A stretch of 6,182 bases of DNA from Fidelibacterota bacterium (GCA_002713385.1 PAWC01000042.1:1-6182), one strand, 5' to 3'; shown: positions 1-6,182, counted from the first letter of the stretch. Notes: a model not told the origin generated them from the letters alone. Numbers and translations: made by a program.

Positions 1-265
1 TTACCTTTTTTACCCGGACTATCATTTTATCCACAGCCCTGTCAATTGACTTGGTTAGATTGTCCGTTGTTTCCTTCACATTCAATTTATGTGCCGGCAG
101 GGATAAATTTAACTCTGTTGTGTATGAATTATTCTCATAGAGTAAAATGATCTGACATTGGGTAATGCGGTCAAATACTTTGTGCAACCGCTGGACTTCT
201 AGTTCTGCATAGGCACGTAAGTTATCAGGAGCATTGAAATGGCGGGCTGTGAATTCAATAAGCAA
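1..265 (-). CDS. hpf: Ribosome hibernation promoting factor (HPF/RaiA family), 3' end cut by window edge
   Basis: Eighty-eight codons are visible and the frame is still open at base 1. The short form of the family is about 95-100 residues, so only a few residues are probably missing if this is a short HPF; a long form with an extra C-terminal domain cannot be excluded. The protein opens MLIEFTARHFNAP, then has a helix (NLRAYAELEVQRLHKVFDRI), a strand rich in I/L (QIILLYE), a second strand pair ending LPAHKLNVKE, and a last helix (SIDRAVDKMIVRVKK). This is the beta-alpha-beta-beta-beta-alpha layout of HPF/YfiA, and the FDRI and AVDK positions match the family. Known family members bind the 30S decoding region and help form inactive 70S or 100S ribosomes when growth slows. 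The start is TTG at 265, chosen because AGAAGGGG lies 7 nt upstream and no ATG or GTG precedes the conserved first strand. The gene follows pckA by 23 nt and is probably co-transcribed with it. Confidence 0.9.
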   Translation of the reverse strand, partial: MLIEFTARHFNAPDNLRAYAELEVQRLHKVFDRITQCQIILLYENNSYTTELNLSLPAHKLNVKETTDNLTKSIDRAVDKMIVRVKKV

Positions 266-272
266 AGATTTT

Positions 273-280
273 CCCCTTCT
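273..280 (-). promoter_or_regulatory. Shine-Dalgarno site deciding the TTG start of hpf
   Basis: On the minus strand the bases read AGAAGGGG, followed by a 7-nt spacer and TTG at 265-263. It is one of the best purine-rich sites in the window. It supports a non-ATG start that begins exactly at the first conserved strand of HPF. Confidence 0.7.
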
Positions 281-288
281 AATTATTG

Positions 289-1887
289 TTAATCTAAGAC
301 AGGTCCAGCTTTATGTACAGCAGGATCATCAATAGCATATTGTGAAAAATTCTGATGAAATTTTTCAACTAACTGTTTGGCTGTTTTGTGGTATTCTTCT
401 TCATTTTCCCAGGCATGAGTCGGCAGCAATAAATCTTCGCCAATTCCATTGAGCGCTGTGGGGATTTGGACCCCGAAGTATACATCTTCCGTGAAATCTG
501 ATTGATCAATACTGCCGTCAAGGATCATATAAATAATTTGACGAGTAACGGGCAGACTGATCCGTTTTGCCCCTGAACTGGCATTCGCTCCAATCCAACC
601 TGTGTTTACCAGAAAGCAAGGTACATTATATTTATTCATTTTTTCACGGAGTAGTTCTGCGTAGCGCAACGGATGTAATGTCAAAAACGGGCCCCCATAA
701 CAGGGAGAAAATGTGGCGGTGGGTTCCGTGACTCCTCTTTCCGTACCGGCCACCTTAGCAGTATATCCACTGATAAAATGATACATGGCCTGTTCAGGTG
801 TGAGTTTTGATACGGGAGGCAATACGCCATAAGCGTCACAGGTTAGAAAAATAATGGTTTTTGGATGATCCCCCATGCTTGCTTTACCCATCGCACCCAG
901 TGAATTATCAATGAAATGAATGGGATAACAGATGCGCGTATTTTCAGTTTTTGTACGATCAGTAAAATCAATTTCCTTTGTTTCACTGTCATACACAACA
1001 TTTTCTGCCAGCGCGCCATGGCGAATAGCATTATATATTTCCGGTTCATGTTCCGGATTAAGATCAATGGCCTTGGCATAACAGCCACCTTCAAAATTGA
1101 AGATACCATTGTCCGACCAGCCATGTTCATCATCACCGATTAACGGTCTTTTAGAATCTGTACTTAACGTGGTCTTGCCCGTACCAGATAATCCAAAAAA
1201 CAATGCCGTATTGCTTCCATCCGGATCCACGTTGGCCGAACAATGCATGGACAGCACACCTTTCAACGGCAGGTAATAATGCATAATGGAAAAAATACCT
1301 TTTTTCATTTCACCGCCGTATTCTGTTCCACCGATGATTGCCACCCGTTTTTCAAGATTGAAAATAATAAATGTTTCTGAATTCAGGCCGTGTTCTTCCC
1401 ATTTTTCATCAAATACACTGGAAGCGTTAATGATTGTGAAATCGGGCTCAAAGTCCTCCAGTTCGTTTGCTTCCGGACGAATAAACATATTATTTACAAA
1501 AATGGACTGCCAGGCCTTGCGGGCTATCATGCGCACGTTTAAACGGTATTCCTTGTCCGCCCCGCAGAAGCCATCAAACACATATGCGCCATTGCCATCC
1601 TCATTAGCTTCGTAATGATCTTTGACCTTTTCGAAAAGTTTATCAAATACGGCTTCATCCACATGACGATTCACTGGGCCGATCCAGAGGTTATCTTTGG
1701 AAAAATCTTCCTTAACGAAAAACTTGTCGTTGGGGCTGCGGCCGGTATATTTCCCTGTATCGACCATCAAAACACCGCGCATACCGATTTCACCTTCTCC
1801 GTTGTCCAGTGCATCTGCGATCAATTGTTCAACAGGCAGGTTTCTTTTAATATTTCCAATATCACCAATATTCAAGTATTCAAACAT
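289..1887 (-). CDS. pckA: Phosphoenolpyruvate carboxykinase (ATP)
   Basis: A complete 532-residue protein, the usual length for the ATP-dependent enzyme, which converts oxaloacetate and ATP to phosphoenolpyruvate, CO2 and ADP in the cytosol, the entry step of gluconeogenesis. Visible motifs, in order: GRSPNDKF at 49-56 with the substrate-binding Arg (R50); GGTEYGGEMKKG at 186-197 with the metal-site Lys; MHCSAN with the metal-site His (H215); the P-loop GLSGTGKTT at 232-240; the kinase-2 motif LIGDDEHGW with D252/D253; R318 in NTRICYPI; and the C-terminal nucleotide loop ending in KRIS (R442). All expected catalytic residues are present, and the P-loop form marks the ATP type, not the GTP type. 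The loop before KRIS reads GWIGANASSGAKR, unlike the commoner GW.GG.YGVGKR or the short E. coli form. The ATG at 1887 has AAGGGAAA 6 nt upstream. The gene lies 12 nt after the xer stop and 23 nt before hpf, an unusual position for pckA that suggests operon transcription. Confidence 0.97.
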   Translation of the reverse strand: MFEYLNIGDIGNIKRNLPVEQLIADALDNGEGEIGMRGVLMVDTGKYTGRSPNDKFFVKEDFSKDNLWIGPVNRHVDEAVFDKLFEKVKDHYEANEDGNGAYVFDGFCGADKEYRLNVRMIARKAWQSIFVNNMFIRPEANELEDFEPDFTIINASSVFDEKWEEHGLNSETFIIFNLEKRVAIIGGTEYGGEMKKGIFSIMHYYLPLKGVLSMHCSANVDPDGSNTALFFGLSGTGKTTLSTDSKRPLIGDDEHGWSDNGIFNFEGGCYAKAIDLNPEHEPEIYNAIRHGALAENVVYDSETKEIDFTDRTKTENTRICYPIHFIDNSLGAMGKASMGDHPKTIIFLTCDAYGVLPPVSKLTPEQAMYHFISGYTAKVAGTERGVTEPTATFSPCYGGPFLTLHPLRYAELLREKMNKYNVPCFLVNTGWIGANASSGAKRISLPVTRQIIYMILDGSIDQSDFTEDVYFGVQIPTALNGIGEDLLLPTHAWENEEEYHKTAKQLVEKFHQNFSQYAIDDPAVHKAGPVLD

Positions 1888-1893
1888 GAGTCA

Positions 1894-1901
1894 TTTCCCT
1901 T
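1894..1901 (-). promoter_or_regulatory. Shine-Dalgarno site of pckA
   Basis: The minus strand reads AAGGGAAA, beginning inside the xer stop codon (TAA), with 6 nt to the pckA ATG. The overlap with the stop codon suggests that ribosomes ending on xer could help start pckA. Confidence 0.6.
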
Positions 1902-2847
1902 ACTCGCCGTGGGGGTGGGCTTCTTTATATATTTTTTTCATTTTTTCTTCTTCGAGTTGAGTATAAATCTGTGTTGAACTTAAACTTGAATGTCCAAGCA
2001 ATTCCTGTAAGGATCTAATATCAATAGCTTGTCCCTTTTTATCAAGATTATTAATCATATGGGTTGCAAACGAATGTCGCAATGTATGCGGTCCTAAAGA
2101 TGAACCCTCGGCAACTTGTTTTATATATTTTGTTACTTGACGTTGAATTGTCCGACTAGAAAGCCTTTTTCCTTTTAAATTTACAAAACAGGGTACATTT
2201 GGATCAGAAGTTTTTAAGTTAATTCCTCTTTCTTTCAAATAATTATCAAGGACCTTTCCAGATTTTTTACCATAAGGTATAATTCTTTCTTTATTACCCT
2301 TGCCAATTACTTTTACTACTCCCCCTTCATGTTCATTTTTTTTATTATAATCGGGTTTAAAATCGCCAAGATTCAAACTTACCAATTCGCTCAAACGTAT
2401 TCCTGTGCTGTAAAATAGCTCTAATACGGCTTTATCACGTTTACCTTTAATAGTATCAGGCGGACAATTCATTAATTCCTCAATCATTTTTTCAGGAATA
2501 ATTGTAGGTAACTTTTTTGGTGTTTTAGGTGTTTTTATTACTGCAGCTATATTGACATCGATTACACCATTTTTTTGCAAATATTTACAAAGTGACTTAA
2601 TAGTGGCAAGTCTGCGAGCAACGGTCCGGCTGCTAAGGCCTTCCTCAAATTCCTTACCAAGGAAATGCCGGATAGTATAACGATCAATGGTATCGAAAGC
2701 CCATTGCGGATCATTTGTATATGTTTTCATGAAATGATCAAAGCGGTTTAAATCGTTGGTGTACGATTTAATCGTATAGGCAGAATACCCTTTCTCTTTC
2801 TCTGCATATAAAATGAAATCTGTGATATGCTTATTCTGTTCAGCCAT
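1900..2847 (-). CDS. xerC: Xer-type tyrosine recombinase (XerC/XerD family)
   Basis: A cytosolic site-specific recombinase expected to resolve chromosome dimers at dif. With the ATG at 2847 it is 315 residues, slightly longer than the roughly 300 of E. coli XerC/D. The N-terminal core-binding domain spans about residues 5-95 (including YSAYTIKSYTNDL and RTVARRLATIKS). The catalytic domain follows with every expected residue: R151 in STGIRLSEL, K183 in VIGKGNKER, H254 and R257 in HTLRHSFATH, H286 in LLGHSSLSSTQ, and the nucleophile Y295 in IYTQL. The end, KIYKEAHPHGE, resembles the XerC/D tail. Against E. coli XerD there are two short insertions, about 8 residues between R and K and about 6 between HTLRH and LLGH. 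An in-frame TTG at 2868 would add seven residues and lengthen the overlap with rluD to 29 nt; I prefer 2847 because TTTGGAAA lies about 7 nt upstream and the overlap is then only 8 nt. XerC versus XerD cannot be settled from one gene. The catalytic half is markedly AT-rich. Confidence 0.93.
   Translation of the reverse strand: MAEQNKHITDFILYAEKEKGYSAYTIKSYTNDLNRFDHFMKTYTNDPQWAFDTIDRYTIRHFLGKEFEEGLSSRTVARRLATIKSLCKYLQKNGVIDVNIAAVIKTPKTPKKLPTIIPEKMIEELMNCPPDTIKGKRDKAVLELFYSTGIRLSELVSLNLGDFKPDYNKKNEHEGGVVKVIGKGNKERIIPYGKKSGKVLDNYLKERGINLKTSDPNVPCFVNLKGKRLSSRTIQRQVTKYIKQVAEGSSLGPHTLRHSFATHMINNLDKKGQAIDIRSLQELLGHSSLSSTQIYTQLEEEKMKKIYKEAHPHGE
1921..2580. other. AT-rich segment covering the catalytic half of the xer gene
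   Basis: Counting by hand, 210 of 660 bases are G or C (about 32%). The 240 bases just upstream in the same gene (2581-2820) give 97 (about 40%), a 600-base part of pckA (661-1260) gives 270 (45%), and 240 bases of rluD (2881-3120) give 104 (43%). The change falls near residue 90, where the core-binding domain gives way to the linker and catalytic domain. Confidence 0.7.
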
Positions 2848-3808
2848 AATGAGTTTCCAAATGTTCAATCATTATCTGCATATCATTTGGCAGTTCAGCA
2901 GTAAAATTAACTATTTCTCCGGATTCAGGATGGTTAAATGATAAATGTTGAGCGTGGAGAGCGTGGCGGCCCATTTTTTTCAGTAACAGTTTTATATCCC
3001 GTTGAACTTCCGGTAAAAAACCCTTAGTACGATTGAGTCCGCCGTTGTATTTCTCATCATGCACAATGGGATGATTCACATGAGCCGCATGGACACGAAG
3101 CTGGTGTGTCCGACCTGTTTTGGGATAAAATTCAACAACACTCATATAGCGATATTCATGCAGCACTTTAAATTGGGTTACCGCTCTTCGCCCGCTATCG
3201 TTAACGCAATAAGTTGTTGGATTTTTGCGGCTACGTTTCAAGGGTACATCAATACAGCCCTCCTTATCATTCCATACTCCCCATGTTATACCAACGTACG
3301 TTTTTGCAACCTTTCGATCTTGAAATTGTTCAGCAATATTTCTATGGGCTTTATTAGTCTTGGCAACCACCATGACACCAGACGTATCCTGATCGAGCCG
3401 ATGCACAATTCCGGGACGTAAAGAATCATTAACGGAAGACAGGTCCCGGCAGTGGTATTTCAATCCATGGACGAGTGTCCCTGTGTAATTGCCGGTGCCC
3501 GGATGGACAACTAACCCCGCCGATTTATTAAGAATGATAATATCACCATCTTCAAACAGTATATCCAGTGATATGGCTTCAGGCGTAATTGCATCCATTG
3601 GTGGCTCGAGCTCCAGCGGCTGCGCAATAATGGTATCGCCTTCCTGGAGTTTATAGCTTGGCTTTTCAACTAGGTCGTTCACGGTAACATATTCACGTTT
3701 GATCATCTTTTGGATCTGCGTACGCGAGTAGTCTGGCAATTGTTCAACTAAATAGTGATCCAGGCGCATCTCAACATCACCCGAAAACACCCGTTTTGTC
3801 GTATTCAA
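2840..3808 (-). CDS. rluD: 23S rRNA pseudouridine synthase, RluA/RluD family
   Basis: A complete 322-residue protein of the normal length for RluD-type enzymes, which convert specific uridines of 23S rRNA (helix 69 in E. coli RluD) to pseudouridine. An S4 RNA-binding domain covers about residues 14-60 (MRLDHYLVEQLPDYSRTQIQ, then VTVNDLVEKPSYKLQEGD). The catalytic domain contains the motif-II signature RPGIVHRLDQDTSG with the catalytic Asp at D139, preceded by ILNKSAGLVVHPG and followed by GRRAVTQFKVL, PKTGRTHQLRVH and RHALHAQHLSF. These make the family assignment secure; the exact uridine targets, and RluD versus a close RluA-family relative, are inferred. The start is TTG at 3808, sharing the four bases TTGA with the lspA stop. 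It has no clear Shine-Dalgarno site, so reinitiation after lspA is likely. A GTG at codon 7 (3790) or ATG at codon 14 (3769) are later alternatives, but they would cut into the strand that precedes the S4 domain. RluD often neighbours lspA in bacteria, which fits. Confidence 0.94.
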   Translation of the reverse strand: MNTTKRVFSGDVEMRLDHYLVEQLPDYSRTQIQKMIKREYVTVNDLVEKPSYKLQEGDTIIAQPLELEPPMDAITPEAISLDILFEDGDIIILNKSAGLVVHPGTGNYTGTLVHGLKYHCRDLSSVNDSLRPGIVHRLDQDTSGVMVVAKTNKAHRNIAEQFQDRKVAKTYVGITWGVWNDKEGCIDVPLKRSRKNPTTYCVNDSGRRAVTQFKVLHEYRYMSVVEFYPKTGRTHQLRVHAAHVNHPIVHDEKYNGGLNRTKGFLPEVQRDIKLLLKKMGRHALHAQHLSFNHPESGEIVNFTAELPNDMQIMIEHLETHYG

Positions 3809-4278
3809 GAAACGGTTTTTGTTTGGAGTTTTGGTTGAATAATAAATGAAAAATATAGGAACAGGATCATGCCAATTGTCACAGCTGAATCCGCTACATT
3901 AAATATATACCAATGATAGTCACCGAGCATAAAATCAAAAAAGTCAACCACTTTTCCAAAAAGTAGGCGGTCAATCAAATTACCGACAGCTCCTGCTAAA
4001 ATCAACGCTAGTGACAACCGCATGAGCATGTGATTGTTCTGTTCTTTCCATAGATACATGAAAATAACAATAGTGAGAATGATTGAAATGACTAAAAAAA
4101 CAAAACTACCACCTGGGAAATTCAAGCCGAACGCCATGCCGTCATTCGTAACGTACGTCAGGTGGAAAAAGTTAGTAATCACCGGTACGGAATCGTACAG
4201 ATCAAGGTAACTGCGAGTAAGCGCCTTGGTGATCTGGTCCAAAACCACGACCACGGCACTCACCTGCAAAACTTTCAT
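3805..4278 (-). CDS. lspA: Lipoprotein signal peptidase (signal peptidase II)
   Basis: A complete 157-residue inner-membrane aspartyl protease, typical in length, that removes the signal peptide from prolipoproteins after Lgt has attached diacylglycerol. Four hydrophobic segments are visible, at about residues 4-20, 57-76, 87-106 and 127-147. Family motifs in order: VVLDQITK near the N-terminus (D14), TNDGMAFGL (N45 to G51), GAVGNLIDR with catalytic D103, VVDFFDF, and FNVADSAVTIG with catalytic D130. Both catalytic aspartates and the flanking Asn residues are kept, so the enzyme should be active. The ATG at 4278 overlaps the stop of the upstream zinc-finger gene as ATGA, and I see no good Shine-Dalgarno site, so translation is probably coupled. 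The stop overlaps the rluD start (TTGA). In E. coli lspA also directly follows ileS; here one small regulator gene stands between them. Confidence 0.97.
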   Translation of the reverse strand: MKVLQVSAVVVVLDQITKALTRSYLDLYDSVPVITNFFHLTYVTNDGMAFGLNFPGGSFVFLVISIILTIVIFMYLWKEQNNHMLMRLSLALILAGAVGNLIDRLLFGKVVDFFDFMLGDYHWYIFNVADSAVTIGMILFLYFSFIIQPKLQTKTVS

Positions 4279-4667
4279 TTTAAGTTCAGTTTATCGTTGG
4301 TTTTGCAGTCCACACATTTAGTGGCATTGAGAACTTCCAGCAAGCGTTCTTCCGGTATCAGTCCATCACAAATCTTACATACACCGAAATCTTCTTGATC
4401 AATGCGTTCCAGTGCATGGGAAAGATTCTTATAATAATCACTCTCGCGGCTCATAAACATGAAACTTTTCTCCTTCTCAAAGGAATCCGAACCGGCATCA
4501 GCCATGTGAAGGCTGAAAACAGAATCCTGAGATAGACCTGCCTTCGGGTTGCCTTTATCCATAATGCTTTCCTTTATATCATCCATATCCTGAGAGATTT
4601 CTTCCATTCTCTTTACAATAGTTTCCCGAAATTTTTTCAGTTTTGTTTTGGAATATTTTTTAATCAC
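4275..4667 (-). CDS. DksA/TraR-family C4 zinc-finger regulator
   Basis: A 130-residue cytosolic protein of the DksA/TraR family, whose members reach into the RNA polymerase secondary channel and, in DksA itself, act with ppGpp on rRNA and amino-acid promoters. The N-terminal half is a charged helical stretch (residues 1-45, rich in K, E and D) consistent with one arm of the coiled coil. The tip region holds HMADAGSDSFEKE (54-66), whose acidic D57/D61 resemble the DxxDxA tip of DksA. A second helix leads into the zinc finger C97-x2-C100-x17-C118-x2-C121, with all four cysteines present. Length is between TraR and E. coli DksA (151), and the tip looks closer to the YteA/TraR-like branch, so I do not name it dksA outright. 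The start is GTG at 4667, supported by AAAGGA a few bases upstream within the end of ileS. It follows ileS by 3 nt and overlaps lspA by 4 nt. The ileS - regulator - lspA order is one I associate with FCB bacteria. Confidence 0.9.
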   Translation of the reverse strand: MIKKYSKTKLKKFRETIVKRMEEISQDMDDIKESIMDKGNPKAGLSQDSVFSLHMADAGSDSFEKEKSFMFMSRESDYYKNLSHALERIDQEDFGVCKICDGLIPEERLLEVLNATKCVDCKTNDKLNLK

Positions 4668-4670
4668 TTT

Positions 4671-6182
4671 TTATCCTTTCGAGGAATGAGTGCGTTCTAT
4701 ACTTAAAGTTAACGTTTGATCATGGATATCAAATGTTGATTCAAATTCACCTTTTACAAATTTTTCGGTCATTTCAACTGTCAATGTCTCATTGCAAAAG
4801 AATTTTTTATAATCTTCCAAGGCATCACCCAAGGGTCCGTCGATCAACCCATTGATCTTGATGCGATCCTCGACCGCGAAATTAGCATTTTTTCGCATAA
4901 TTTGCACGTGGCGAATGAGATCACGAACCATGCCTTCACGGACCAATTCCGGGGTCATTGCAGTAGTTAATCCCACGGCTATACCGCCATCCATTCCGGA
5001 CGTATAGCCAGCAGCAGAAATGGTATTGATCAAAAAAGCATCATTATTTAATTCTATGCTTGTACCTGCTATATCCAGTGTTACTTTGCCGACACTATTT
5101 AATTTTTGCACAATATCATTTACATTCATTGCAGCAATGGCAATGCGTATATCCTTAAGCTGTTTGCCATACATTTCTCCAAGCACTGGCAGATTTGGTT
5201 TAACGTCATACTGGATCAGTTCTGACACATTAGCAATTCGTTCTAAATCTTTCACGTTCAATTCATCTAAAATGACTTTGCTATTTTCTTCAATAAAAGC
5301 GGCAATGCCATCATCATCCACAGCAAAGCATAGTTTTGCCAGGGGCTGACGAATTTTCAGGTTGGCTTTATTGCGGGCGGAACGGCTCTGCTCTACCACT
5401 TTCCGCAAGGCATCCACCTGTACCATGAGTTTTTCAGCAATACATGTTTCATCTGCTTCAGGAAAATCGCATAAATGAATACTTTCAGGAGCGTCGCTGA
5501 TGGAACTGCGCACCAGGTTCTGGTAAATCTCTTCTGTAACAAATGGCAAGCATGGCGCCAGCAGTCGAATTGTGGTAAACAATACTTCATACAGCGTTTG
5601 GTATGCAGTCAGTTTATCCATGTCATCTTCTGCTTTCCAGAATCGGCGGCGGTTGCGGCGGATGTACCAATTGGACAGGTCATCCAAAAAACGATCGAAC
5701 GATCGCATGAATTTATCCACCCGGAATGCATCATAAGCATTCGTAGCATCATTTATAAGAATATGCATCTTGGAAATGATCCATTTGTCCAGAATGGTTA
5801 AGTCATTATCATTTAATTTCCTACCTTTCGGGGAAAAACCGTCTACCGCTGCATAGGTGGCGTAAAATGAGTATGAGTTCCAGAGCTGAATGAGTTTTTT
5901 CCGTACGTCATCAGCATGTCCATACCCAAAAAGCAAATTATGTTCGATATTTTGTGATGCATACATCCAGCGCATGACATCCACACCCATCTTTTCAGCG
6001 GCATCATCAAACCAGATGGTGTTGCCCGAGGACTTATGCATATCCCGCCCGGTTTCATCCTTTACCAAGGCATGGCCTAACAGCGTCTTAAAGGGTGCTT
6101 TTTCTTCCAATTCAGCTGACATGGCCAGCAATGAATAAAACCAATTCCTGAATTGGCCCGGAAAGCACTCGGTAACAAAATC
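4671..6182 (-). CDS. ileS: Isoleucyl-tRNA synthetase, C-terminal part (5' end beyond window)
   Basis: The frame is open from the right edge through 503 residues to TAA. Class I synthetases of this kind are about 950-1,050 residues, so roughly half is seen; the N-terminal HIGH motif and most of the editing domain are missing only because the window ends. The enzyme charges tRNA-Ile with isoleucine in the cytosol. The visible part begins DFVTECFPGQFRNWFYSLL, the end of the Rossmann catalytic fold. The KMSKS loop follows as DMHKSSGN (visible residues 47-54), then FDDAAEKMGVDVMRWMYA. The anticodon-binding domain contains NWYIRRNRRRFW (171-182), a strong IleS signature. The C-terminus contains LVREGMVRDLIRHVQIMRKNANF and ends THSSKG with no CxxC pairs, so the C-terminal zinc finger of E. 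coli IleS is absent. This tail and the altered KMSKS suggest the type 2 (eukaryote-like) IleS clade. It is the first visible gene of the cluster. Confidence 0.96.
   Translation of the reverse strand, partial: DFVTECFPGQFRNWFYSLLAMSAELEEKAPFKTLLGHALVKDETGRDMHKSSGNTIWFDDAAEKMGVDVMRWMYASQNIEHNLLFGYGHADDVRKKLIQLWNSYSFYATYAAVDGFSPKGRKLNDNDLTILDKWIISKMHILINDATNAYDAFRVDKFMRSFDRFLDDLSNWYIRRNRRRFWKAEDDMDKLTAYQTLYEVLFTTIRLLAPCLPFVTEEIYQNLVRSSISDAPESIHLCDFPEADETCIAEKLMVQVDALRKVVEQSRSARNKANLKIRQPLAKLCFAVDDDGIAAFIEENSKVILDELNVKDLERIANVSELIQYDVKPNLPVLGEMYGKQLKDIRIAIAAMNVNDIVQKLNSVGKVTLDIAGTSIELNNDAFLINTISAAGYTSGMDGGIAVGLTTAMTPELVREGMVRDLIRHVQIMRKNANFAVEDRIKINGLIDGPLGDALEDYKKFFCNETLTVEMTEKFVKGEFESTFDIHDQTLTLSIERTHSSKG
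4673..4678 (-). promoter_or_regulatory. Shine-Dalgarno site deciding the GTG start of the DksA-like gene
   Basis: The minus strand reads AAAGGA, its last base being the first base of the ileS TAA stop, followed by a 5-nt spacer and GTG at 4667-4665. It supports the GTG start and suggests coupling with the end of ileS translation. Confidence 0.6.

Larger units (their letters stand above)
1..6182 (-). other. Probable seven-gene operon (ileS to hpf)
   Basis: All seven genes are on one strand with junctions of +3, -4, -4, -8, +12 and +23 nt. No stem-loop followed by a T-run is seen in the two gaps, which are too short to hold one. No internal promoter could be supported. The operon probably begins upstream of ileS and may continue past hpf; both ends are outside the window. 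Confidence 0.75.

Noticed and set aside
266..288. Possible terminator or small RNA between pckA and hpf
   Set aside because: The gap is only 23 nt, is taken up by a ribosome binding site, and shows no inverted repeat with a T-run.
1926..1940. TATATA on the minus strand upstream of pckA as a possible -10 promoter element
   Set aside because: No convincing -35 or Bacteroidota-type -33 element sits at the right distance, and the sequence is explained by Lys/Ile/Tyr codons in an AT-rich gene.
916..1977. Several plus-strand open frames opposite pckA (75 to 120 codons)
   Set aside because: They lie entirely or almost entirely on the opposite strand of a fully conserved pckA, have no recognisable domain, and look like shadows of its codon pattern.
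1900..2847. The tyrosine recombinase as an integrase of a mobile element
   Set aside because: Its length, catalytic motifs and C-terminal tail match housekeeping Xer proteins, it is embedded in a housekeeping operon, and no att-like repeats or cargo genes are visible.
3059..3421. Plus-strand 120-codon frame opposite rluD
   Set aside because: It is antisense to the conserved catalytic domain of RluD and its translation shows no family motif.
5020..6138. Plus-strand frames and short minus-strand frames within ileS
   Set aside because: All overlap the intact ileS frame, which carries strong synthetase motifs throughout; the extra frames have no supporting motif or ribosome site.

Overview
The window is a compact stretch of bacterial chromosome at about 40-45% G+C by hand count of sampled lines. 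One xer segment is clearly AT-richer. All seven genes lie on the minus strand and read from high to low coordinates: ileS (3' part only, its 5' part lies beyond the right edge), a DksA/TraR-type C4 zinc-finger regulator, lspA, rluD, a Xer tyrosine recombinase, pckA, and hpf/raiA (its 3' end is cut by the left edge).

The genes are packed like an operon: 3 nt between ileS and the dksA-like gene, an ATGA overlap into lspA, a TTGA overlap into rluD, an 8-nt overlap into xer, 12 nt to pckA and 23 nt to hpf. No gap exceeds 23 bases, so there is no room for an RNA gene, and I saw no terminator, CRISPR array, insertion sequence or attachment site.

The ileS - dksA-like - lspA order, followed by rluD, xer and hpf, recalls the FCB superphylum (Bacteroidota, Chlorobi/Ignavibacteria, Marinimicrobia and relatives). 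I favour an uncultured FCB-type lineage, possibly Marinimicrobia-like, but this is inferred from remembered gene order and protein style, not from a search.

Functionally this is a housekeeping cluster: tRNA charging, stringent-type transcription control, lipoprotein signal-peptide removal, 23S rRNA pseudouridylation, chromosome-dimer resolution, gluconeogenesis and ribosome hibernation. The dksA-like, pckA and hpf genes all fit a slow-growth or starvation response, which could explain why pckA sits here.

I found no convincing undescribed system. The items most worth a second look are the AT-rich half of the xer gene, the placement of pckA between xer and hpf, the non-canonical KMSKS loop of IleS with its apparent lack of a C-terminal zinc finger, and the use of TTG/GTG starts in three genes.
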